Assembly: GCA_946408305.1 (NCBI GenBank)
Contig: CAMJRQ010000047.1
Coordinates: 1-7,831 of the forward strand
DNA from: an uncultured Prevotellaceae bacterium
GTDB taxonomy: Bacteria; Bacteroidota; Bacteroidia; Bacteroidales; Bacteroidaceae
Length of the DNA stretch: 7,831 nt
Reading direction: 5' to 3'
The notes under the pieces: generated by a model
What the model saw: only the letters and a program-made list of their open reading frames with translations
What the model was told of the DNA's origin: nothing
Database searches by the model: none
Made by a program: the position numbers and the translations under genes
In this document: piece by piece, positions 1 to 6,249 of the stretch
How positions within the stretch are numbered: the first letter of the stretch is position 1
How the letters are laid out: each line of letters opens with the position of its first letter

Positions 1-30
1 CCCTGCCGGACAGGCATGCTGGAGAAAAGC

Positions 31-96
31 AAAACGCAACGTGGTGCGTTGGCCCGAGGAACACGTTCCGAAGACCTTCGCAACACGTTGCGTTTT
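31..96. repeat. Symmetric array of three palindromes; possible operon terminator
   Basis: Positions 31-48 and 79-96 are complementary over 18 bp with one mismatch. Each arm is also a hairpin: AACGCA/TGCGTT at 33-50 and CGCAAC/GTTGCG at 79-92. A third palindrome, GGAAC-AC-GTTCC at 58-69, sits exactly midway. The core AACACGTT occurs twice, at 60-67 and 82-89. The array lies 77-142 bp past the stop of the minus-strand operon. Read on the minus strand, the last stem runs into TTTTGCTTTTCTCC, so it could act as a Rho-independent terminator. That role is inferred. A protein-binding site or a dispersed intergenic repeat is also possible. Confidence 0.6.
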
Positions 97-99
97 GTC

Positions 100-119
100 G
101 CGAATCGGGATAGATTCGC
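100..119. repeat. 7-bp inverted repeat (hairpin)
   Basis: GCGAATC (100-106) and GATTCGC (113-119) form a perfect 7-bp stem around a 6-nt loop. It lies between the end of the large exported-protein gene and the palindrome array. On the minus strand it is not followed by a T-run, so alone it is a poor intrinsic terminator. It may add to RNA 3'-end structure. Confidence 0.45.
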
Positions 120-172
120 TAAATTCGTTGTTCTCTTATTTTTGACACCCCCTCTTTCCTGTGAACGGGAGC

Positions 173-3025
173 TCAGCGCTCCTCGGGGAAGCTGCGGCCC
201 GTCATCAGTGTGCCGTCGGGGGCCATGCCCTCTGCGCTGAGGGAGAGCTGTGTGGCCTTGCCGTTGTTGTAGAACTCCACCTGGGCGGCGCCCCGCTCGT
301 CGAGCTGGAGCGAGGGGTTCCAATAGAGCGTGCGGCGGTAGTCTTTATGGTCGGGCAGGGGCTTCTTGGAATAGTTGGGCTGATAGAAGTCCTCGCAGAC
401 GGCATATCCCTGGAGCACGTAGCGGCGGTCGCGGTAGGTCATGCGGCGCGACTGGTCGGCATAGCGGTTGAGCGAGATGATGACCTCGGGCTGGTTGCTG
501 GCCTCGTATCGCTTGTCGCCCTCACGGCGGGGAGCATAGTCGGTATAGATGGCCACGTTCTCGAGATTGGTCAGATGGTCGTACTGCGCAGTGACGTCGG
601 GGCCCATGTTGAGGGACGTGTTCTTGGCATCGTAGCGCAGTTCGAGGCGATAGTTGCGCTCCATGTTCATGTCTCCGATGTAGTTGCGTGCCACGGTCTG
701 CATGAAGCTCTGGGCCCCGTAGAAGATGCCCTGGTTGAGTCCGGCGTCGGCCACGTCGTTGAAGGCCTGATAGGCGTCGATGACGTAGGCGGGCTTTGAG
801 GAATCGAAGCGGCTCATGCCGTTGCGGCGGGCACCGACGGTCACCTGCTGGAGGGTGCGCGAGCCGTCGTTGAGCCAGTCCTCGGCCAGGGCGGAACCCT
901 TCGGAGCCTGTGCCAGGGCGGTCTGGTAGCCGTTGTAGGGCTTGACGAAGCGGGGATAGAAGGGGGTGAGCTTGACGTAGAACTCGGGATAGTTGAGCTC
1001 GCCTTTTTCGTCCTCGTTGTCGTCAATCCACTTAACCTGGTCGCTGGTCTGGCCCTTCCACTTGGTGCTGTCACTGGCGGTGAGGTAGAAGAAGCAGCCC
1101 TGATAGAAGCGGGGGCTGGTGATGTTGAAACGCCCCTTCTCGGTGGCCATCTCGCCCACGATGCCCTGCTCGGAGCCGGGCTGGGTGAACTCGGCGTGGA
1201 GGACGACCTCGCGCTTCAGGTTGCTCTTGCCGTAGAGGTTCAGGTTGTCGATGTCCTGGGCCGACTGCTGGGCCGAGGTGCGCTCGTTCTGGTCGAAATC
1301 GGCTCGCTGCGCTGCCAGGTCCTTCACCGGGTCGTGCGTCTCGAGTGCACCCTCTGTTCCCATGGGGCTGGCGTCCTGTTCGGCATTCTCCGACTTGCGG
1401 TTGGCCTCGTCGGTGGCCTCGTTGATTTCTATCTGTCCTGCCACCTCGCCCATCATGGCCAGTCCGGCATCGCGGACGGCGTCCTCGCGTTCCTGGGCCA
1501 TGTAGGCATTCACCTCGCCGCTCATGAGCTGCGTCTGCTCGGGGCGGTGAACGAGGGTGAAGACGCCGGGCGTGGCCATCGTGTGCCAGTCGTAGCGGCG
1601 CCAGCCCTGAATCATGAGCAGGAGGTCGAGCGCGCGGCGGTGCTCGGCGTCGTCGGCCTCGAAGTAGTAGGCCGGGTCTTCGACGAAACCGCGAATCTGC
1701 GAGGCGAGGAGCATCTCGGTGAGGATGTTGCCGTTGTCATAGAGATACTCGGCGTGGGCTGCATCGCGCACGGCCAGGCTGACCGTGCTGCCGGCCTGTC
1801 CGCCCTGCACGCTCAGCTTGACGGGGGCGAAGGGCTCGTAAGTCCCCTGCTTGATGCCAGTGAAGGTGAGCGGGGCAGCGGGGCGGCTGTCATTGCGCAC
1901 GAAGAAGAGGCGGTCGGCATAGATGCGGCCCTGGGCATTGAAGACGGTAGCCTGGATGATGCCGCTACGCAGGTCGGCGGCCTTGAGGCTGACGGTCTTC
2001 TGCGTGTTCTGGCCCAGTTCCAGGAAATCCTGCACCAGGCCCTCGCTCATCACCGTCATGCCCAGCGGCTCCTGGGCGGCCGTGCCGGCCATGGAGAGGC
2101 GGATGTCAATCTGGCTGTCGGTCTGGCTGACGATGAGGGCGCATCCGTCGGCTTCCACCTCGGGCAGTGCCTGCTTGCCGGAACCTTTCGCCCAGGTGAA
2201 AAGGGCGGTGTAGCGGGTGCCGGCCTGGGGGGTGAACTCCACGCTGCCGCGGCCCCGGTGCTCGGTCTTGGCTTCGGCCACGTTCTTCCCCGCGGCGTCC
2301 TGAATGACGAGGGTGCCGTCCAGGTGAATGCCGTCCTCGTCGTTGGCCTCGAAGGCCACGCGGTTCGTCTGTCCGGCCACCAGATGTCCGCCCTCGGGGA
2401 AGAGGCTCAGCTCCACGTCGGGGGCGCTGTTGTCGGCCTTGAAGTGGCGGCGCAGGGGGCGCACGGTCATGTCGTGCTGATAGTCGCCCTCGGTCTTGGG
2501 CTTGTCGTAGACGGGGAAGACGCGGCTGTAGAGCTTCTCGTAGTCGCGATAATACTCGTGGGCCATGCGGCGGTTGAAGAACCATCGCTCGGCATTGCGG
2601 GTGTGGGGATGCTCATACTGGCCCCAGTTGAGCTGCCAGCGGGTGTAGGCCCGCAGCTCGTAGTATCCGCCGTAGAGCGTGTCGGCCAGGCAGAACGAGC
2701 CGTCGCCCTGGCCGTTCTTCATCTCGATGAGCTGACGCTCCACCAGATAGCCGTCCTGGTTGAAGAGCTCGGCATAGAGCAGTCCGCTCAGCCGGCTGGG
2801 CGCACCGGTGTCGCTGCGGCGCAGATAGGCCTTGAAATAGATGGTGTCGCCCAGGAAGTAGCAGGTGTTGTCCATGTGGACGAAGACTTGCTCCTGGGGG
2901 ATGCTTTTGCCGAACTTCTGGAGGCGGCTGGCCCATCCTTCGAGTGTGGTGGGCGTCTGCTCCTGGGCTGCGGCGCCGAGCACGGCCGAAAGCAGCACGA
3001 GGAATGTGAGCATGCACTTTTTCAT
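173..3025 (-). CDS. Large exported MG2-domain / TonB-plug-like protein
   Basis: This 950-residue protein has a Sec signal peptide (residues 1-20, predicted cut AAA|QEQ) and no lipobox. Residues about 44-130 resemble the macroglobulin MG2 domain of Bacteroidetes proteins (VFVHMDNTCYFLGDTIYFKAYL). FPEGGHLV at 209-216 and the block at about 415-480 ending MIQGWRRYDW are typical of the same family. Residues about 505-595 are polar, charged and low in hydrophobic residues. Residues about 724-830 look like a TonB-receptor plug domain (LQQVTVGARR, LENVAIYTDY), but no outer-membrane barrel follows. The C-terminus (TLYWNPSLQLDERGAAQVEFYNN) is a characteristic beta-sandwich end. The protein is probably periplasmic or outer-membrane associated; its function is unknown. 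The start overlaps the upstream GNAT stop as ATGA, indicating translational coupling. The stop is TGA. Family membership is confident, role is not. Confidence 0.9.
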   Translation of the reverse strand: MKKCMLTFLVLLSAVLGAAAQEQTPTTLEGWASRLQKFGKSIPQEQVFVHMDNTCYFLGDTIYFKAYLRRSDTGAPSRLSGLLYAELFNQDGYLVERQLIEMKNGQGDGSFCLADTLYGGYYELRAYTRWQLNWGQYEHPHTRNAERWFFNRRMAHEYYRDYEKLYSRVFPVYDKPKTEGDYQHDMTVRPLRRHFKADNSAPDVELSLFPEGGHLVAGQTNRVAFEANDEDGIHLDGTLVIQDAAGKNVAEAKTEHRGRGSVEFTPQAGTRYTALFTWAKGSGKQALPEVEADGCALIVSQTDSQIDIRLSMAGTAAQEPLGMTVMSEGLVQDFLELGQNTQKTVSLKAADLRSGIIQATVFNAQGRIYADRLFFVRNDSRPAAPLTFTGIKQGTYEPFAPVKLSVQGGQAGSTVSLAVRDAAHAEYLYDNGNILTEMLLASQIRGFVEDPAYYFEADDAEHRRALDLLLMIQGWRRYDWHTMATPGVFTLVHRPEQTQLMSGEVNAYMAQEREDAVRDAGLAMMGEVAGQIEINEATDEANRKSENAEQDASPMGTEGALETHDPVKDLAAQRADFDQNERTSAQQSAQDIDNLNLYGKSNLKREVVLHAEFTQPGSEQGIVGEMATEKGRFNITSPRFYQGCFFYLTASDSTKWKGQTSDQVKWIDDNEDEKGELNYPEFYVKLTPFYPRFVKPYNGYQTALAQAPKGSALAEDWLNDGSRTLQQVTVGARRNGMSRFDSSKPAYVIDAYQAFNDVADAGLNQGIFYGAQSFMQTVARNYIGDMNMERNYRLELRYDAKNTSLNMGPDVTAQYDHLTNLENVAIYTDYAPRREGDKRYEASNQPEVIISLNRYADQSRRMTYRDRRYVLQGYAVCEDFYQPNYSKKPLPDHKDYRRTLYWNPSLQLDERGAAQVEFYNNGKATQLSLSAEGMAPDGTLMTGRSFPEER

Positions 3026-4005
3026 ATCGCTTGTTTGTTTTCGTTATCGGGTTGTGGATTCCACTCGTAGGTCTCGTAGACGATGCCGCGGCCTCCGAAG
3101 CCTTCCTTCTGGGCGATGAGGTTCTCGTTGAGGACACGGCCGCCCTGCTCGTTGCTCGTTCCGAAGTCGAAGTAGCGGTATTTGCAGTAATTACTGATGA
3201 GGTTTAAGTAGAGCAGGTCGAGTGCTCCGTCATGCTTGCCCTGCGGCGTGGCGTGGCCATACTGCACGTGGACAACCTTTGGTGTTACGTAGATTACGGC
3301 AACGGCTTGAGCCTTTCCCTCGTCATCTTTTGCTGCATAGCATCGTATCTGCTCCGGGAACAACTGCTGCAAGCGCTCCATCTCAGGGAGCGTGTGGACG
3401 GGCGTGGCGCCATATCGATTGCGCAGGTTGTCGGTTATGATGGCCCACACGCTGTCGAGCGGACTCTCTTCGATGAGATAGCTCAGTTTTAAGGCCTTGT
3501 TCATGCCGCGCAGGCGGCGACGCTCAATGAAGTCGTAATCTTCTTCAAGCAACACGCAGCACGAGAGGTTGCACACGGTCCTGGCGGCGCCGAGGCGGAA
3601 AAGTGCATAGCGGTCTTCCTCCGACGGCATCTTGTGATAGATGGTGGGCACGGGTTTGTAGACCACGCGGCTGAAGCCGTTGTCGAGAGCATAGCGATTG
3701 AGCGAAGCAAAGATGTCGAGCACTTCCGAGGCGCGGGTGTGGGTCGACAGGACGAGCCCGCCGTAGGTCAGTCCGGCGTGCGAGTGGAGCGTTTTCCGTC
3801 CCTCGGCATCGGTGCTTTCGTTGGCCGGCAGCAGCGCAATGAGGCGCTCCTTCGTGTCGAAGAAGAGCAGCGAGTGGTCCGTGAAGCGGTCGCGGTGATA
3901 CTCCATGTAGCCGCGATGGAAGAGGAACGTGCCGTTCTTCGACTCGCTTACGAAGCGGTCCCAGCGGTCGCGGTCGTCATCCGTATATCTTCTTAAACTC
4001 GTCAT
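3022..4005 (-). CDS. GNAT-fold (FemAB-like) acyltransferase family protein
   Basis: This is a cytoplasmic protein of 327 residues with no signal peptide or membrane segment. It resembles Bacteroidetes GNAT proteins related to FemAB-type transferases. The N-terminal half has the NGTFLFHRGYMEYH block at 24-37 and a SHAGLTYGG segment at 75-83. The second half carries the conserved block HDGALDLLY (258-266), YFDFGTSNEQGGRVLN (278-293) and QKEGFGGRG (299-307). FemAB relatives move aminoacyl or acyl groups onto amines; the acceptor here is unknown. The ATG at 4003-4005 lies within the 3' end of the ketoisomerase gene (29-bp overlap, other frame) and puts the family's usual LRRYTxxDRDxWDRFV opening at the N-terminus. 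The 3' end overlaps the next gene by 4 bp. Codon use at about 3170-3500 looks less GC-rich than in the flanking genes. Acylation of the sugar made by the neighbour is a guess. Confidence 0.88.
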   Translation of the reverse strand: MTSLRRYTDDDRDRWDRFVSESKNGTFLFHRGYMEYHRDRFTDHSLLFFDTKERLIALLPANESTDAEGRKTLHSHAGLTYGGLVLSTHTRASEVLDIFASLNRYALDNGFSRVVYKPVPTIYHKMPSEEDRYALFRLGAARTVCNLSCCVLLEEDYDFIERRRLRGMNKALKLSYLIEESPLDSVWAIITDNLRNRYGATPVHTLPEMERLQQLFPEQIRCYAAKDDEGKAQAVAVIYVTPKVVHVQYGHATPQGKHDGALDLLYLNLISNYCKYRYFDFGTSNEQGGRVLNENLIAQKEGFGGRGIVYETYEWNPQPDNENKQAI

Positions 4006-4378
4006 AGTCGCGGATGTAGTCTTCCTCCTGAAAATGTTCCGAGGCCAGCACCAGGCAGACCGAGCCCGAGGAGAAGTTCTCGAGCGTGCGCCACAGTCCG
4101 GTCTCCACGAGCAGTCCGTCCCAGGGGCGGTTGAGATGATAGGTCTCGCGCCGATGTCCGTCGTCGAGCGTGACGTCGAAGGATCCGTTCGTGGCTACGA
4201 TGAACTCGCGGCACTGGCGGTGGGCATGTCCGCCCCGGCTCTCGCCGCCTGGCACGTCGGTCACCCAATAGGCACGGGCTATCGTGAAGGGCACGCCGGC
4301 GGTGCCCTCGGCCACGGTCAGGTTGCCGCGTGGGTCGTCGAACTTCGATAGACGTATGATTTTTCCTAAGGCGTTCAT
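3977..4378 (-). CDS. FdtA/QdtA-type dTDP-sugar 3,4-ketoisomerase (WxcM-like cupin)
   Basis: This 133-residue single cupin domain matches the usual length and motifs of the FdtA/QdtA family. Those enzymes convert dTDP-4-keto-6-deoxyglucose to the 3-keto isomer on the way to 3-amino-3,6-dideoxy sugars such as Fuc3NAc or Qui3NAc. Visible motifs are DDPRGNLTVAEG (14-25), DVPGGESRGGHAHR (41-54) with the His51-x-His53 pair, Tyr37, FIVATNGSFDV (59-69) and NFSSGSVCLVLAS (101-113). The tail DYIRDYDEF (120-128) is strongly family-typical. His51/His53 and Tyr37 are the likely catalytic residues by family knowledge. The gene starts 45 bp after the permease stop, and its end overlaps the GNAT gene by 29 bp. 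No partner aminotransferase (FdtB), acetyltransferase (FdtC) or RmlA/RmlB gene is in the window. Gluco or galacto product specificity cannot be told from sequence alone. Confidence 0.9.
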   Translation of the reverse strand: MNALGKIIRLSKFDDPRGNLTVAEGTAGVPFTIARAYWVTDVPGGESRGGHAHRQCREFIVATNGSFDVTLDDGHRRETYHLNRPWDGLLVETGLWRTLENFSSGSVCLVLASEHFQEEDYIRDYDEFKKIYG

Positions 4379-4423
4379 TCTGTGTTGCTTGTTTGATATT
4401 CGATTCTCGGAAGTGTGTTTGGT

Positions 4424-5650
4424 TTAAAGCAGATTGCGTGTGAGGTAGCGCACGGGATACCAGATGGCCAGCCACCCCACCACGAGCACCGTGAGGAAGA
4501 TGACGGCGATGTCGCTCAGATGCACGCTCACGGGGTAGCTCTCCACGATGAACGAGCCCTCCACCGCGCCCATGGCGATGAGCCCGAAGCGCTGCTGTGC
4601 CCAGCAGAGCAGCACGCCCAGCGCGATGCCGACGAGCGAGCCGGCCAGGCTGATGAGGCCTCCCTCGAGCATGAAGATGCGGCGCACGAGGCGGTCGTCG
4701 GCTCCCATGCTGCGCAGTGTCTTCACGTCCTCGCGCTTGTCAATCATCAGCATCGAGAGCGACCCGATGATGTTGAAGCAGGCCACCATCAGGATGAACG
4801 TCAGGAAGAGGTAGGAGATGAGTTTCTCGATGCGCATGATGCGGAAGACATCCTCCTGCTGCTCATAGCGGTCGCTCACGCTGAAGCGCGGCCCCAGCAG
4901 CTTCTTCACCTGGTCCTTGCCCCGGCGGGCCGACAAACCGTCGGCGAGCTTCACCTCCAGGGCCGAGATGCAGTCCTGCTGGCCGAAGAGGCGTTGCGCG
5001 AAGCCCAGGCTCGTCAGTATGTACTGCGAGTCGTATTTTGCCTGCTTGACCATGAAGACCACGCCCGGGCTCTGCAGCTCGTCGTGGTTGAACGAGCTGA
5101 GCGGGTTGGCCATGTTCACACGTTCACCCTTGCGGGGCGCATATACCTGCAGCGGGTCGGGGAACGAGGCCGGCAGTCCCAGTTGGCTGGCCAGCCCGAT
5201 GCCCAGCACACCGTATTCGAGCACGTCGGCATGGAGGCAGAACTCGCCGTCGCCGTAGAGAATCTCGTCGATGGCGGCCTGCTGGCGGATGTTGTCGGCC
5301 ACGCCCTTGATGGTGACCACCTGCTGCTGTCCGTTGTGAACCACCAGCGCCTGGTCCTCCAGCACCGGGGTGCAGACATCCACGAGGGGCGATTCCTGCA
5401 GGTGGAGCAGAGCCTCGTCGTCGGCCCTGACGGTGGCGCCCTCCGCGGGAGTGATGCGCAGCTGGGGGTCGAAGGCGGTGAAGAGGTCGGCCACCAGCTC
5501 CTGAAAGCCGTTGAAGACGCTCAGCGTGCACACCAGCGCCATCGTGGCGATGGCCACGCCGACCACCGATATGCCGCTGATGATGTTGATGGCATGGTGG
5601 CTCTTGCGGCTGAAGAGATAGCGCCGCGCTATGTAGAGTCCGGTGTTCAC
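4424..5650 (-). CDS. LolC/LolE-type ABC transporter permease (MacB_PCD + FtsX)
   Basis: This 408-residue inner-membrane protein has the four-helix layout of LolC/LolE/MacB permeases. One helix lies at about 21-45, followed by a large extracytoplasmic domain to about 275. Three C-terminal helices follow at about 277-303, 328-351 and 378-398. DKREDVKTLRSMGAD at 304-318, after the second helix, is the conserved cytoplasmic segment expected to contact the ATPase. In Proteobacteria such permeases work with the LolD ATPase to release lipoproteins from the inner membrane. No ATPase gene is in this window, so it must be encoded elsewhere. A lone permease could act as a homodimer. The start is GTG, immediately after and in frame with the rbfA stop codon; the first in-frame Met (37) would remove most of helix 1. 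A MacB-like export role is an alternative. Confidence 0.9.
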   Translation of the reverse strand: MNTGLYIARRYLFSRKSHHAINIISGISVVGVAIATMALVCTLSVFNGFQELVADLFTAFDPQLRITPAEGATVRADDEALLHLQESPLVDVCTPVLEDQALVVHNGQQQVVTIKGVADNIRQQAAIDEILYGDGEFCLHADVLEYGVLGIGLASQLGLPASFPDPLQVYAPRKGERVNMANPLSSFNHDELQSPGVVFMVKQAKYDSQYILTSLGFAQRLFGQQDCISALEVKLADGLSARRGKDQVKKLLGPRFSVSDRYEQQEDVFRIMRIEKLISYLFLTFILMVACFNIIGSLSMLMIDKREDVKTLRSMGADDRLVRRIFMLEGGLISLAGSLVGIALGVLLCWAQQRFGLIAMGAVEGSFIVESYPVSVHLSDIAVIFLTVLVVGWLAIWYPVRYLTRNLL

Positions 5651-5983
5651 TTATTTGAGCAGCTCGTCGATGTGCTGGGCATAGTCGAGCGAATCGTCCA
5701 CGAAGAACTTCAGCTCGGGGATGATGCGCAGCTGTTTGCCCACGCGTCGGCCCAGTTCGTAGCGCACCTGGCGCTGGTTCGTGTTCACGTTGCCCACAAT
5801 CTCCTCAGCCCGTTCGCTGGGGAAGACGCTCAGATAGACGCGGCACACGCTCAGGTCGGGGCTGATGCGGCAGGCGCTCACGCTCACCAGCACACCCCGC
5901 ATGGCGCTCGTCTGGCGCTGGAATATGTCGCTCAGCTCTTTCTGTATGAGCCGGGCAATCTTGTTTTGTCTTGTTGTCTCCAA
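5651..5983 (-). CDS. rbfA: 30S ribosome-binding factor A
   Basis: RbfA binds the 30S subunit near helix 1 of 16S rRNA and supports late small-subunit maturation and cold growth. The 110-residue length fits the family. The N-terminus QNKIARLIQKELSDIF (6-21), the strand ISPDLSVCRVYLSVFP (40-55) and the helix-strand VRYELGRRVGKQLRIIPELKFFVDDS (73-98) make up the type II KH-like fold seen in RbfA. It lacks the longer C-terminal tail of some homologues. The start is TTG at 5981-5983: an in-frame TAA lies at 6002-6004, no ATG or GTG occurs between, and the next in-frame Met is residue 28, inside the fold. The stop codon TAA abuts the permease GTG. A weak -7-like AAGTTTTG at 6011-6018 may serve as promoter, but no -33 box matches. 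Confidence 0.94.
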   Translation of the reverse strand: METTRQNKIARLIQKELSDIFQRQTSAMRGVLVSVSACRISPDLSVCRVYLSVFPSERAEEIVGNVNTNQRQVRYELGRRVGKQLRIIPELKFFVDDSLDYAQHIDELLK

Positions 5984-6044
5984 ACTTTTTAACCTTTTAA
6001 TTTATTCGTGCAAAACTTCATTGGGTAATCACTCCCCCTCCTGC

Positions 6045-6067
6045 CTCCCCCTCTCCAAGGGGGAGAG
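6045..6067. repeat. G/C-rich hairpin, CTCCCCCT/AGGGGGAG
   Basis: A perfect 8-bp stem (6045-6052 with 6058-6065) encloses a 5-nt loop. An alternative stem pairs CTCTCC (6051-6056) with GGAGAG (6062-6067). A second CTCCCCCTC run lies just to the left at 6032-6040. There is no T-tract on either strand, so it is not a canonical terminator. It resembles the hairpin at the right edge of the window in its C-run/G-run design, suggesting a dispersed intergenic element. Confidence 0.5.
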
Positions 6068-6083
6068 TTGGCTGTACGAAACT

Positions 6084-6177
6084 GCTCCCCTTGCAGAGGG
6101 CAGACGCAAGTTAGGCGTTAGCGTCTGGGGAGCGAAGCGACGGAGGGCAAGGCTGTCCGAAGGACTGAGGGGAGCGA
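6084..6177. repeat. Structured intergenic element with competing stems
   Basis: CAGACGC (6101-6107) pairs perfectly with GCGTCTG (6121-6127). Outside it, GCTCCCC (6084-6090) can pair with GGGGAGC at 6127-6133 or with an identical copy at 6169-6175. The 9-mer GGGGAGCGA is repeated at 6127-6135 and 6169-6177. Between the copies, GTCC (6155-6158) and GGAC (6162-6165) form a small hairpin. Together this gives two mutually exclusive folds. No convincing reading frame covers it. It could be a dispersed repeat, a 3'-UTR structure for pepC or an rbfA leader element; none is proven. Confidence 0.45.
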
Positions 6178-6249
6178 TTTTGCAGGAACACCCATACTAT
6201 CCTAATGACCGATTTGAATTTAACTTTTTAACCTTTCAACCCTTCTTTC

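Larger units (their letters stand above)
5983..6239. repeat. 18-bp direct repeat bordering the rbfA-pepC intergenic region
   Basis: The two copies are 5983-6000 and 6222-6239 (AACTTTTTAACCTTTTAA and AACTTTTTAACCTTTCAA), identical at 17 of 18 positions. One touches the rbfA start; the other lies 10 bp past the pepC stop. They bracket the hairpin-rich DNA between them. They could be duplicated leader sequence, a target-site-like duplication around an inserted element, or chance A/T-rich similarity. No transposase or terminal inverted repeat is present. Confidence 0.5.

Noticed and set aside
31..119. CRISPR-like array from repeated AACACGTT units
   Set aside because: The units are short palindromes with no constant repeat of 24 or more bases, no unique spacers and no cas genes.
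137..144. TATTTTTG on the plus strand as a -7 promoter box
   Set aside because: It fits TAnnTTTG, but no TTTG lies 19-21 nt upstream, and it would drive only antisense transcription into the large gene.
16..240. Small plus-strand frame over the left palindromes
   Set aside because: It crosses the palindrome array and the end of the minus-strand gene, with no recognisable product.
1196..3070. Long plus-strand open frame (624 codons) opposite the MG2/plug-like gene
   Set aside because: Its product is a Leu/Val/Gly/Ala/His-rich mixture with no recognisable domain. It is a mirror of codon bias in the GC-rich minus-strand gene, which has clear family motifs and a signal peptide.
4379..4423. Separate promoter for the ketoisomerase gene in the 45-bp gap
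   Set aside because: No TAnnTTTG-like box is visible on the minus strand, so readthrough from the permease is simpler.
4415..5992. Plus-strand open frame (525 codons) opposite the permease and rbfA
   Set aside because: It spans two well-recognised minus-strand genes and shows biased His/Gln/Glu/Ala composition. Its length follows from those two genes sharing one frame.
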